Shown here: piece after piece, positions 48,801-60,185 of the stretch
Position numbering within the stretch: the stretch's first letter is position 1
How the letters are laid out: the number at the start of each line of letters is the position of its first letter
Source: Desarmillaria ectypa
Taxonomy: Eukaryota; Basidiomycota; Agaricomycetes; Agaricales; Physalacriaceae
Direction of reading: 5' to 3'
Assembly: GCA_030407005.1 (NCBI GenBank)
Contig: JAUDYN010000002.1
Span: 124,001-188,000 of the forward strand
DNA: 64,000 bases
The notes under the pieces: generated by a model
The model's database searches: none
What the model was told of the DNA's origin: nothing
Seen by the model: only the letters and a program-made list of their open reading frames with translations
Made by a program: the position numbers and the translations under genes

Positions 48801-49298
48801 ATTCAAGGTGGTCGAGGATAACACTCGAAGTCAAGCGAAGTGACCAGCAGTGAAGGCCACGCAACGACATGCCGAGGAATTGAATGTACTTGCTCAGAAA
48901 TGCTCTTTTCCACTGCCACGTTACTGCCACTGACTTACAGGATAAATGAGGAAGGTCCAGTCAGTCGAGCGAGCGAGCACGACGCTGTTCTAGAAGTAGT
49001 AATGACATCAAGGGTTGAGTCGTCGCACGTCAAAGATGAAGTAGAAACAACCGAGGTGCTGACAGTAGGATGATATAAGTATTCAAAGTGGTAATAATTA
49101 CTGTGGTTATGGTGTAGGAAAAAATATGTCTCCTCACATGCTCCTCCTCGATCATTGGCGCTGAAAGGCAAAGAAGTACGAGAATTTGACTGAAACGGTT
49201 ACATTTCATTCATATCAATCTGATGAAGTCATTGTTCGACAGGGCAGCGAAACCTTTCTGCCCTATATACCTCACTTGACGCGTGACGACGTAGCCTG
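45846..49298. other. Long gene-poor stretch
   Basis: 3.4 kb without a recognised gene. It contains a small perfect hairpin at 46413-46436 and a ggtggtggtgg run near 46515. The hydrophobic and Pro-rich minus frames at 46567-47036 have no motif support. Confidence 0.35.
46413..46436. repeat. 9-bp perfect hairpin
   Basis: TCCAGAAAT at 46413-46421 and ATTTCTGGA at 46428-46436 form a perfect stem with a six-base loop. Related words (cagaaaatttctgg near 46229) occur about 190 bases upstream. Role unknown. Confidence 0.4.
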
Positions 49299-51797
49299 CT
49301 ATCCAATCGCAGACCTCTTTGTAAGTGCAGTTACAAGCAACGGGATCTGTGGTCCTTCATCTGCCTTTCCTGGAACGATGGAGCTCAAAGCCACACCGGC
49401 GGGACCATGTTGCAATTTAGAAGTACCCTTCGACATAATTAATTCGAAGTTATCCACGAGCTCTGTGACCACAGATTGCAGCTCCATGACGCTCTGAAGC
49501 AATCAGACGTGAGAAAACACCATTAGCTGATCTGCACTCAGGCAAATCGCCACCTGCAGGTAAGAGTAGTCATAGGTCAGGCGCTAACCATTACTTGCGA
49601 CGCTCAAGGTACTCACCCAAGGCATACACAAATACCAGCACCTATAGTAGTACAATCATCAATAAAGACCATGGACATCAAAACATAACCGCTTACTAAA
49701 AGGTCAACCTATCATACGATTGCAGTAACATCGGTAGGCGAAATACATAAAACGGACAAACCGTACAAATTCGCATGGACCCCTAGAGACGTTTGCTTGC
49801 TCTCCCGACCATCGAGGAACCGGCAGGGATTCCACTCCTCGGCATCATCATCCCAGACGGATGGAAGTCTAGGACCAACCTCGATTGATGTCTCCATATG
49901 AATGATGAAAGCAAGAAAATTACACACTAATTGTAGGTGGTATACTCGGAAGCCATGACGACCCATCCCTTGGAGATAGGGACCCACGGGCACAGTTTGT
50001 CATCCGAAATGGTGATAGGCTCAGCGAGGGGTAGGACGTCCTGGGCCGGTTCACGAAACAGACCATACACAAGAGGATGAGGACGGAGAGCTTCCTGTTG
50101 CAGTCCTTGTATTAACACTTGGCAGATATTTTTATGTAACGACAACTCACTTTAATACACACATTTAGCCAGAGCATTGAATCATAGTCGTTCGAGGTAA
50201 GCGTCCCCGAAGCATTCGATTTAGTTTGAGCAATCTCCTCGCGTATTTTTGCTTGATCTTCAGGGTGAAGACGCAGCTCATAGAGAAGCCAAACCATGGT
50301 GTTTGCTCTCGTGTCATGACCGGCTATAACAAATGTTCTGTGTTCTGTTAAATGTAATCAGTCAATCGAGGTAAAGCATAGCCGAAGGGACGAACGCCAG
50401 CTGAGAGTCGACTTCAGTATCGCACATCTTCTTCGCATCGTCATTGAGATAAGACATCGCTGGACTAATATGAGAAACACATACGATGATGAAATTCATC
50501 TCACATACCAAGAACGTTAACGACATCCTTCTCAGCAGGGATTGGCACTATTAGCCACTTCTTTCAGTTGTTTCTTGAAAATAGGTCGGGATACCTCCAT
50601 TGCAACATCTCTGAAGCGATTCATCCGGGTGGTCTCTCTACTAGGTAGCCACGCAAGCAGTAAAAGCAACCATTCGGGAAGTATCGCAGCCTTGTTCGTC
50701 CACTCAAACACATCAAGCACTCTGCCGTCCTCAAACGCTCGTTGATCTGATCTATAAGCTAGAGCAACCGAGTGAGCTATTGCCATGAAACCCCGTTTAC
50801 CTGCCGCACCTTCACGGTTAGGAAGAGCCGGAGCTGAGGCGCCGCAAAAGCAGCGCCGAGGATCTTCCGCTGGCGTTGGTGGATTTCGCCTAATGCTACA
50901 TTTGGACATAGAACTAAGGTAACACAGAACCCGTTAGCATACCCCCGTATGGTAACTACGTCTTGTCCCGTGGGAGCCTCTTGGATACGATAGGTGTCTC
51001 TTGTCTTTGAGAATCGGTAACCAGATGAATGGAAAATGTACTGCGGTGGCTTAGGGTCCGCGACGGACAAAATATCTTGCTGCATTGAATGTCAGAACCG
51101 CCGATGAAAGCTGGACAAGAGCCACTAGCAGCGAAACACGCCTTAGTGCGGTATACGGTGTGGTATTGCCGACGCCATTCCGTCTCCAAGTCGCCTACAT
51201 GTTGATGACTACGGAGGAGATACTCGTAACCTGATGAACAAGGATTCGGAGTACGGTTTAGGTGACAGTGTGGAGGCGAAAAAACTCAAGAGCAATGAAG
51301 GACTCGACAGACCTCGAAGCAGAGAAACGCGAAGGTAAGAAAAAATGCGACCGTAAGATAAGGTAAATGAATGTCGGACTGCATCGATTGTTGGAGTGCT
51401 CTGAAGAGGTTTCAATTGTGAGAGGCCTTTTATCGGTGTTCATACTCGAGCCTGTTGTAAAAGATCTCGAGTTTAGGGAAGGGCTTCAGCCAAACGGCAC
51501 CGTCGAGTGACAGCACCTGTATCAAAGCATCGGAATAAGCATCAACCCAGTGCATCGAACTGACATTATGAAATGAACTAATGGACTTATAGGTAGTCAG
51601 GACACCGACTGAACGTGTAAACGGGCCCGTCGAATTTGGAACAGGCCCGCCGCGTCAGCGAAGCATTGACATCGCGTCCCTCGCACCGCCGATTTGAGAC
51701 CATTGAAGGGCCGGAACACGATGGTAAGAAGAAATGCAACTGCAGGAATAACAAGGTAGTATAAGAAGGGCTGCATGATGATGTACAACTTGAGCAA
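49299..51797 (-). pseudogene. Cytochrome P450 pseudogene
   Basis: Heme-thiolate monooxygenase relic of a type common in agaricomycetes. From 51797 inward it shows an N-terminal anchor (FLYYLVIPAVAFLLTIVF), PPQYIFHSSGYRFSKTRD, GEIHQRQRKILGAAFAAPQL, helix I IAGHDTRANTMVWLLYEL, ExxR in QQEALRPHPLVYGLFREP, VPISKG, EEWNPCRFLDG, and the C-terminal MELQSVVTELVDNFEL. The pieces lie in different frames and not all gaps are spliceable. At the heme loop the Cys is kept, but the conserved Arg reads Cys (GAGICVCLG), explained by CGT to TGT. The join just before that loop creates a stop. The N-terminal linker normally holding the proline-rich hinge is scrambled. Confidence 0.85.
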
Positions 51798-52317
51798 GAT
51801 GTTCTGAAGAGGAGTATGCCATTAAAGGTTACCTTTTACGAGTCTTGTGTAAACAAAATTTGGTCGAGGCTAAACTGAGTGCACATGGAACCGGGTGCAT
51901 TGCGACAGGACACCTCTCCTCTGCGTATTTTGTGGCACCGACGGATTTCTCTGTGGAGATGTGAGTCCATGTTCGGCAGTACAGATCGCAGAATGATGAC
52001 GGATGAAAGGAATCAGAAGCGGCAAAATCCGCCATGATCGCCGAACCGGCCCGGTTACCGTCGGGAACTGTTCTCTTATTCAAGCCATTTTGTGGAACAC
52101 GCAGCGGTGGATCAAGGAAGCCATACATCACATAAACTATGTTTTAGTTCATTATTCTGAATACCTCTCCACTCAGCGCTAACCGGGTAATGTCAAGAAC
52201 TCTGAGCATGCGCAACTGTAGCTCTTCCTTGCCATAGGGATGAATCGCAACAATAAGCATCCTCTCTCCAGTCATTTCAAGGTTGCCCATATAACTGCGG
52301 AGTTTCCCTTCTGAAAG
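51798..52317. other. Unassigned stretch upstream of the P450 relic
   Basis: A 100-codon minus frame (51829-52131) has no recognisable motif. It may be a decayed extension of the hypothetical gene at 52318-53177. Confidence 0.3.
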
Positions 52318-53177
52318 TCACGAAATCTTTAGGCCTTGTCTTCCGACCGACATATAGTTCAGTTCCACGATGGTCTGAGAGTGGCGCCAGAGATGCGATT
52401 TCGTCTCTATGCTTGATGATATCCATTTCAAGAATGTAATCGAGGAACACGCGGTTCTGAACTGATATTTTATGAATGCAGCCACATGATTTTGCACCTG
52501 CGTCCCTATGAACAACACCAGATGAGAATTGAGAACGGGAGCCGCGTAGACACCGTTTGAGATGGCCGTCCACTGTCCAGGCAACTCCGAGTTGACACTC
52601 TTTTGAGCAGTATTATGCGGCGCAGCATCTAGAGCGGCGTAGAGAGTATGTTCCTGTGGCACCTCTGGAAGTGTTTGAGCCCACCGCGGAGCACCGTATA
52701 AGAGGAATGAGTCCGGCTTACAACAATTGAGAAGGGTCCGGACCTGAACATTAGAACAAAAGTATAGTCCCTTGTGGTACGTTTCATCGAAATCTTTCTT
52801 TGTATCCTCAAACGCCAGGGAAGTCTGTTTGAACACATACCAGGCTAAAGCTATTGCTCCGTCCTTCGTCAAAAGACTCTCTAACTCTGTTTTCTCAATA
52901 AACTTGAACACAGTAACACATCGCAAAAAGGATCGGTTCAATATGTTTGGTGCTAGGAATGTAAAAATGTTGGGTAGGACTTCTATAAGTGCTTGACTCT
53001 GCGCGCTTGGTGACACAGCATTGGTGCAAAAATCAAACCCTGAATGCCTACTCCGTGTCGTCGGAGTTGATCACGTACACCATCGCCACTGAGATACAGC
53101 GTGCGATAAAGGTCACATTCACTGTGGGGTATCGTCAGTAGGGGTAAAGAAGGCGGTTTGTGATGCGGCATACCCAC
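52318..53177 (-). CDS. Hypothetical protein, two exons
   Basis: Exon 1 (53039-53177) and exon 2 (52318-52982) join in frame over a 56-base GTTTGA...TTATAG intron to give 267 residues beginning MGMPHHKPPSLP. A 220-codon uninterrupted second exon is unlikely by chance at this base composition, so I consider it coding or only recently dead. No signal peptide, membrane helix or known motif is seen. A competing frame through the last third (RDEIASLAPLSDHRGTELYV) also looks protein-like, so an intron or frameshift near 52450 is possible. It lies between two pseudogenes. Confidence 0.5.
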
Positions 53178-54718
53178 TAGATGGAGTCCCTAGCGAATAG
53201 GCTGGTACGTATTGGACCAAACATAAAAGCTGTATTGAGCTTTTGCATCTTTTTTCATGTTCTTCACGGCTTACATCTCCACAGCAGCAGCAAATCTTTC
53301 ACACCGAGTATCTTGAAGAAGCTGGTATCAAGCCAGCGATTGAAACCCGGTACGCTGTGACATTTACTTGTCCGAGTAGAACACGAAGAAAAGAAAAAGA
53401 AAGAAATGATTGATTCAGTTAAGCCACTTCAATTATCAAAGTCATATTGTTTGACTCCTTAGCCTACGGAAATTGTCGCTAAGTGAAGACGTCATGCCGT
53501 CGTATGTAGCAACAATGTCTACTGTCGTCTGATCAACATGCATACTCTCGACTGACGTCGACGCGCCGTAAATCGTATATGCTCCCAAAGGTTCCTCAGG
53601 CGAGAGCTGAACCACAATATAGTCAATACGAGGACCGAGAGTACCTAAAGTTATTATCAGGAGCGAGGTCAACAATATATCTGTGGACTTACCGATCATT
53701 CGTGTGGGTACTGCTATATTGGCAGTTACATTTACTGGCTTGGTGGATGCTAGGACCTGCATTGAGGGATATCATCCAGACAGATGAATGGGAAGTAGGA
53801 GTGAAACGTACAGCAGCTTTGATCACGATGTTTCCATCTTCGTCTACCGAACTGAGGTCTGGCAGGAAGAAAACGCTATCCTGCATGGAGTATCCGTTTC
53901 CATTGTTGTCAAATGCCCCGGAATGATCCCCACCTGCGACGGTTATTGTGAACGATGAGATGCTTTGAACGGGCATGGAGAACTGGTAATAGAGCGTGCT
54001 TCCGAATAGACTTCCTCCAGTATGTAAGAGGGAGGCGGCAGCAGTCAATCCTTCCGGGAGCCAGGAGATCCTGAGTGACATTAGCTACGGTCAAGCGGCG
54101 TATGGATCAATGAATGACTTCATTGTGGCAGCATCACTAAAAGATGTCGAAAGAAGCTATGCAGAGGCATAAGAAAAGTGAAGAGATCCACACTAAGACA
54201 GCACTTACACGAATGTATCCATTGAATACGACACCACCATTATCATCCAAATTGAGAGATACGTTCACCGGTTTGACGACATTTGGGGTTATAACTTCGG
54301 TCGAGCGTACATTCTCAGGTACCGTATCAATCATACGAGCGAACAAGTCCACGCATGATTCTTTGAAGTAGTCCGAATTTGTGGCTAGTCTTTGCAAGGG
54401 ATAATCATCAGCAGATAGCTCCTTCGACATGAAATCACGGACCGTCTAATAGTTGCATTGTTATCTGAGGTGAAAAGGCGAAGATCGGATTGAACCGTAA
54501 TGTTTTCAGTCGCTACGAGAGCACCTTCACAGAACGGTCATCAGCTGATGAGATATAGAGAACATAGATTAAATGCTACCGTACTTCCCCGTTGACCTTC
54601 CCAGCTGAGGTATTTGTGCACGCTAGAAATAAATGAGGTCGAATTCTTGACCGAGGTTCTCAAAAGCTGCGCACACGTTATTGTCAAAGATATCAGGCGT
54701 AGCATCAAAATGAACGGC

Positions 54719-54732
54719 CCCCCCCCCCCCCC
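54719..54732. repeat. Run of 14 C residues
   Basis: An uninterrupted C tract lies inside the peroxidase pseudogene, at a frame change between the GHTMG segment and the FDATPD segment. It is likely a slippage hotspot, and its exact length may also be uncertain in the assembly. Confidence 0.8.
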
Positions 54733-55148
54733 AACATTATCTGGGGTCACCGCACTTTCTGGGACTAGTGATAGAATGGGTATCACCAGATGTTGACTAA
54801 TGATAAAAGAAGCTGACCAACTTGCGGAAATCCCGCATGGTGCACGCTTCCCATGGTATGTCCACAAATAGTAAGTGTCTAATATCTCAATGAGTGTAAA
54901 CTTGAAATTCAAAGTGAATGAACATGCAATCAAATCAGACTGATTGAATCAAGCTTTGGTAGAAATTGTGAGTGTCTCCTCAAAGCTACTTTCTGGCTCT
55001 GGAACGCCAGTTTCTCCACCTTCAGTAGCATCAATGCGTCCTCCACGAAGTGGAATTAGTAAAGCTGGAGTGGAGCATCCGCCAACAGATGTGGCAACTC
55101 TCAGAGTGATGAGGACCGCAACTGAGAAATGGTTAAGGCGGGAATATT

Positions 55149-55365
55149 TGTTGGAATCCTGGGTGTTGCACAGGGTAGACTCCAGGCTGGTAAAGCCAGA
55201 TGTAAAGGAATTGTTATTCTATGGCTCCTACAGAGCTCATATTTATACTACTTCGCACTAGAATCTAGAATGTACTACAACTTTCTACGACTCTTGTGCT
55301 TACTCATCGACTCTCGGCATGATGCCGGATTGCTCCTTCTAGAACTTTCCAGCAAAATCCCAACA
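55149..55365. mobile_element. Solo LTR, copy 2 (217 bp), inside peroxidase gene
   Basis: Same element and orientation as 39119-39335, starting TGTTGGAATCC and ending AATCCCAACA, with about nine differences over 217 bases. A perfect 5-bp target duplication ATATT flanks it (55144-55148 and 55366-55370). It lies within an exon of the peroxidase-like gene on the minus strand. Confidence 0.95.
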
Positions 55366-55810
55366 ATATTTGAGGAAACAAACTGGGATCACTGGATACA
55401 TGTGCATTGGCAAAAGAAGAGAAGAACCCCATAGAGTCATTCATAGCAGCACCAGAGTCTTCTGGACGGTCGGTTTCCAACTGGATCGATGCATCGATTC
55501 TCCCAATGCCTGCAGCAGTGTTAGCAGTCGTGAAGTCATCTATATGTGAAACTGAGTATTATAGAAATGGCAATTTGTAATACTCACGAAACGCAGCCCT
55601 AAACCACTGAGCAGATGTTTGTCGACCTAAGGATTGATTTCCCCCGACATAATTGGTACATGGCGTGATGGCACGTTTGAATCCGCCGTCATTGAAACCG
55701 TCTGTGTCAACCAAGAGATGCTCGAGTTCATTCATCACGTAGTTCGGCCATTGATAAGCAGATGCGGAGGAGGATAAAACCTTTAAAAGCAACACGAGTT
55801 TGAGAAACAT

Positions 55811-57167
55811 GGGAGAGGCGAACAGTTAAAGCCGGTAGGCTATGACTCGCATTCAATGTTCTTTTATTCGCGAAGTCTGAAGTCAGAAAAGGGGAACAAA
55901 CCAAATACAAATCATCACGTACAAACTTTGACCCTTAGAACACGGGCCCGATAGCATTTTCGATAGAATGGAGGTTGCGGGATGTAACGGACTTGCCACC
56001 GAAGGGGGTGGGGAGTCTTCAACTCGAGAACTGAATACAAATCAGCGTATATTTCCAGAGTAGAGATAAGTCAAAGACATGACATGGTAGTCGAAATCCT
56101 AGATAATGTAGAAGAAAAGGCCAGCCCAAAGGTGTAGACAAATAAAGATCAAGGAATAACGCAGCTACAGGTCCTCCTTACAGAAGCCATATCCCTTACA
56201 TCCTCCCCCTGGAAATTGTGGTCACAGGTGCAATCTGTGAAGAGAAAATAATATATCATCCTGATTGTCAAATTGAATTTCAGGAGCAAGAAGCCAAGAA
56301 GCAGAGCCGCCGTGACCAAAAATAGACATAGGAAGGAACACGGTACAATGGTAAGGACGCGACGCTGAACGTACTCGTTGAATCATCAGAATCCTCAAAA
56401 TTCGTCGAGCCCCAGGCATCTACGTCAGAGATTTTCATGGTCCCCCCCAGCACCAGAGGCGGAGGGGGTAGTAGGGTTGAAGGCATTTATTAAACGATCA
56501 GTTTCTGATGGTTCGCAAAGCCTCGGGTCCCACTGAAATAGTTCAGACCACGTATCCGTCATCCTAGGTTGATTTCTGAAGGACTCGGCATGGCAGGGAG
56601 TAACTGAGAGCAGAAGCGGAGAGAGAGGGTCCATCATAGTGTTCAATTTTGTTGCAGCATGAAATGGCAATGATTCAGCTTTCAGCGGTGGACCTTGAGA
56701 CAGATTCTCAGGGCAGTCTGGATTTTTGGGATCAGGCACATCCAAATCCTGAAATTTGTGTGATGATTTCCCTTGCGCTGTTTGTGGTAATGCAGAGGAA
56801 CACAAAATCTTCAACGGGGTATCTTGGAGCAATGCTGAAGAGGTGATTGGTTGAGGTTCGGTCGAACGTCGAGGAGAAAGTTCATCAGGTTTGCCAAAGG
56901 AGAAGGATTCGTGCTTAATAGATATGGATCCGATTGATTAACATCATGGAAGTGGAATGACTTTCTTAGACATGGAGATGGCCTCTCCCCTGTCAAAATG
57001 AGCAGAAATGAAATAAATATAGAAGAAATATGTGTATTTAAAATAATACTACGATTATCACTAGGAATATCGGCAGTAACAAACATACTACGAGGCGACG
57101 AGGGCGACAGTACGCAGTGAGGCTCAAGTGGTGCACCTCGAGGTACACAAACAAGATCTGGTGGTGT
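55811..57167. other. Upstream of the peroxidase pseudogene; no clear gene
   Basis: A 135-codon minus frame at 56425-56832 (rich in Pro, Ser and Leu, with LKILCSSALPQTAQG) is the only sizeable one. It may belong with the proline/serine-rich frames at 57168-57834, but I cannot link them by splicing. Confidence 0.3.
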
Positions 57168-57834
57168 TTAGAGGACCTCCCGATGACCAGGCCAAGCTTG
57201 TTTAAAATCCGGAGGCAAGGGAAACGACATCGGCAACATACAAGTTGCATCATGGGTGGGCAAAGAGGGATCCCATAAACCACAGTGGTCCTTGACAGTT
57301 GGGGATGGAGAGGCGAATCGCACGCAAGCGGGAGCAGACATGGGAGGCAAAGGCGGTGGCGAGCGACTGGCTTCGCGAGGTAGTGGTGCTGCCGCCCATG
57401 AGCTGGAATGGGTCAGGACAGTGGCGAGATAGGTTATAGGGATTAAGGAAGAAGTGCGAGCCTCAGACGAGGTGGCCGGGCCAACAAGAGATCCTCGAGG
57501 TGAACACGATGACGAGGTTGTCGCTTCGTGAAGTGGATCAGTTTCTGCCCATGAATTGGAATGGATCGGGGTAGTAGGGTGATGGTCCATGAGTGTTGAG
57601 GAGAATATGGGCCTCAGATGAGGCTGATGGGGTGTGCGAGAGCCCCGGAGGCGAACACAGTAGAGAAGGAGTCGCTTCGCGGGGTGGAGAAGGCCCTTTC
57701 CGTGAGCTGGTATGGATCGGGTTAGCTGCAGGGATGGTCGTGGATGGCGATGAGGGAAAACGAGCACCTAAGTCACTCGAAAAGCGAGCAGGTGAAGGAG
57801 AAAGTTGGGGGAACTCACCAAGAGCCTCCCCCAC
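57168..57834 (-). pseudogene. Pro/Ser-rich repeat-coding relic
   Basis: Two overlapping minus-strand frames share a repeated peptide pattern: NPIHTSSRKGPSPPREATPS in the upstream unit, TPIHSNSWAETDPLHEATTS in the middle, and LTHSSSWAAAPLPREASRS in the third. Each is followed by CSP-x-G and SSEA-like words in the first two. The first unit is in one frame and the next two in another, so a frameshift separates them. This is either a decayed repetitive gene or a repeat with unit-length drift. No family recognised. Confidence 0.45.
57371..57760. repeat. Three tandem ~152-bp imperfect repeats
   Basis: Units begin with cttcgcgagg at 57371, cttcgtgaag at 57524 and cttcgcgggg at 57675, spacings 153 and 151. 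Each continues with a shared pattern (…catgagctggaatggg…, …catgaattggaatgga…, …gtgagctggtatgga…) and a later cctcaga-gagg block. The units are diverged by point changes and small indels. Confidence 0.65.
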
Positions 57835-59110
57835 AGGACATCGGCGACGTCGAGATAATTACTCTAGTATCTCTTCATCTGATGCATTGCGATAGCTCAG
57901 ATACGAGTGATGGTGGCGCTGCGACGGTGCGGCGAGACTGGACCTTGGATGGCGCAGTCGGTGGGTAAGTTGAGTGGGCAGCGAGATAAACAGTACGACA
58001 CCCCACTGAGAACGTCGCGTGCGTAACAGTGGACCCAACATCCATAGAAACTGGGAACAGTGGCCGATGGAGGTACCAGTAGAGTCGCGCCCACGCTCAG
58101 AGGTCGAACAAGGGCAGTCGAGTCGAAAAAAAGCATAGGACGCTTGGGTGGGAGCATCTAGGCAGCTGTGAGCGCTGGAGCCGATTGAAGTGCCGGTATA
58201 GTAGCGTAGTGCGTCGAAAAAGCGTCAGGCGAGTAGAAGCAGCATAGTCGACGCGATATGTTGTCAAAGTTGATAGCATTGTAAATTTAGGGTTCATTAT
58301 AGCATGGCCTACCTGTTGTTCTTCCATGCGCACGAACTTTGAAGTAAGAAAAAAAAGGAATCGGAAGGTTGAAGACTTAGTGAAGAAGACTCAAGTTGGG
58401 CTGGCTGGATGCTTCTCGTCATGTGAGATTTAGGGTCAATCTATAAGGGTCTAACTTTATCTAAAACAGTCTCGCAACACGATTTCATTGCGATGACAAC
58501 AGCGGCATCCTCCAACGTTCTCGGCCTTGGCTAATCGTGCCAACTCTTGCTGTTCCGCTGGCTTTTTCTCTGGTCCGTTCCCTGTAACTCGCTCTATTTC
58601 TCCGCAATCATGATTCATGCCAGCATCTACTATCACTCTGGTTGTCTTTCTGCCCGTGGACTGGACTACTCTCAAGACAGAAGTCGAAGAATCATTACAA
58701 TAGACTTAGCTTTTCCCAATAATACTGCACATTTTCTAACCCTCCCTAAATCTGTTTGATTGAAACGATGCTGACTTCATTCGGATCATCTATGTCTGGG
58801 ACAACGCACCAATTCACCTAATTAAGGATCACCGGCGATGATGACTCGACAGATTGTCGTCGTGTTTTTCCCTCTGTGACTTCCACATCGGCGTACATGT
58901 ATAGGTCCTGAGCTTTCTAGACTCTACCGCTCAGCTCAACTGTTACTAAGATACCGCTATGCCATCTCATTCAGTTCCTATTCGGCCGACATGTGCTTGG
59001 CTCAAACTCCTTTGACGTCTTAATCTCAGGCTGTCGACAGTGTCATAACGGAGGGTAACCAGCAGACTATCGTTCAGCAATGCAAGGGACATCTGCTGGC
59101 ACTTGAACGC
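57835..59110. other. Intergenic, no gene recognised
   Basis: Short frames on both strands without motif. This stretch includes the distal promoter of the chitosanase gene. Confidence 0.35.
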
Positions 59111-59117
59111 TATAAAT
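59111..59117 (+). promoter_or_regulatory. TATA box of the chitosanase gene
   Basis: TATAAAT lies here; its last bases overlap an in-frame ATG at 59116. The box and the CT-rich stretch that follows argue that transcription starts downstream of 59116, so the later ATG at 59152 (aacgATG) is the likelier start. Confidence 0.5.
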
Positions 59118-59151
59118 GCCTCGCCTATTCTCCGTCCTCATCCACCAAACG

Positions 59152-60185
59152 ATGTACACCAAAATCGCTTGCTTCTTCCTCTGTCCTTACCTCGTGACTG
59201 TAGCTGCAGCCGCAGGATTCACCGCGGACCCATCCATCGATGTCTCCGCTATCTACGTCGCTAGTCAAGCCAGCGCAAAGGCAAGGACTGGCACCCTCGC
59301 GAGCTTCCCTGCAACACCAGGGGACGAGAACAATGTCTACATCCAGGGTGATTGGCTCAACCTAGACGGTGTATCAGCGTACCATTTTACTGCAGGTGAG
59401 GGTATCGAGCTTTCCCCCCTCGAATGCGCGTAACGTTAATTCAGATATGGACGTGGATTGTGATGGTGTCGATGTGTGTTTTTTTTAAACTATTTATCGC
59501 ATTTAACGTGTATGCTAATGTTTGGGCTCATAGTTCCAATGCTCTGTACGTAATATCCACCCACTATAGTAGCGTCCTTTAACGACGCCGAACAGGGAAA
59601 CCCCGATGGTCAACCCGAAACATCCTTTGGTGCACTAGACGCCACCTCTGTACCATGGTACGTTATACCCCAAACATTCTGGGACGCCCACCAGGACATC
59701 AAGCCCAATGCGCTTGGTGCTGTCATCTGTGATGGGAAGATGTTTTATGGGATCTTTGGGGATACCAAGTAAATGAGCGATTTCTTCTGGGATTATGGAT
59801 ATGCAGTTGACCTACCTTTGCAGCGGGGACGACCCGGAGGTTATTGGTGAAGCCTCGCTTCTGCTAGCGCAGACATGTTTCCCAGACGAGGGTCTAAGTG
59901 GTAATAATGGTAAGCTCCTTTGTTCTATTCCAATCCGTCTTTTTATTTTTCAATGCCCAGGTCATACTCCGTTGGATGTCCTTTGTAAGCTTTTTGGTAT
60001 TTTCCCGTTGTTCCCTGTTAATAGACATTGCAGACATCATCTTTGGGTCCAAAGTACCCTCAGGCGTCAAGAAGGAAAGGATTAACATTGACGCTCTGAA
60101 GACACTTGGGGACGAGCAGGTTCAGCTCCTTGCAACTGCCCTTGGTGGTAGTGGGAGTGCTAACAGTACGGTCACCAACCCGTAG
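59152..60185 (+). CDS. GH75 chitosanase, secreted
   Basis: Endo-hydrolysis of beta-1,4 glucosamine links in chitosan, acting outside the cell or in the wall. A signal peptide (MYTKIACFFLCPYLVTVAAAAG) is followed by the GH75 domain, assembled from seven or so short exons that all join in frame. Motifs are DMDVDCDGVD, GNPDGQPETSFGALDAT, VPWYVIPQTFWDA, AVICDGKMFYGIFGDTNGD, DPEVIGEASLLLAQTCFP, GLSGNNGHTPLDVLYIIFGS and a short tail ending TVTNP. The acidic pair thought to be catalytic in this family lies in the segment FGDTNGDDPEVIGE and is present. No lesion seen. It is immediately followed by a decayed partial copy of itself (60425-60650). Confidence 0.93.

Larger units (their letters stand above)
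53442..55810 (-). pseudogene. Heme peroxidase-like pseudogene split by an LTR
   Basis: Relic of a secreted basidiomycete heme-peroxidase-type gene with a C-terminal beta-rich domain. From 55810 it reads a signal peptide (MFLKLVLLLKVLSSSASAYQ), then AITPCTNYVGG, LGRQTSAQWFRAAF, and across an intron the distal-His motif FHDFTTANTAAG, then IDASIQLETDRPEDSG. A 217-base solo LTR (55149-55365) then interrupts. Beyond it come IPLRGGRIDATEGGETGVPEPE, FNQSDLIA, the proximal-His motif GHTMGSVHHAGFPQV, FDATPDIFDNNV, VQSDLRLFTSDNNATI and VDLFARMIDTVPENV. The C-terminal part runs to the stop at 53442 (FTITVAGGDHSGAFDNNG, LGPRIDYIVVQLSP). Further lesions are a TGA at 54949-54951 where the family has Gly, and frame changes around a 14-C run. 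Confidence 0.87.

Noticed and set aside
55129..55434. Open frame of 101 codons on plus
   Set aside because: Same LTR sequence as above, antisense to the peroxidase pseudogene.
59116..59151. First ATG of the chitosanase frame
   Set aside because: It overlaps the TATAAAT box, so it should lie upstream of the transcript start; the Met at 59152 still gives a full signal peptide.
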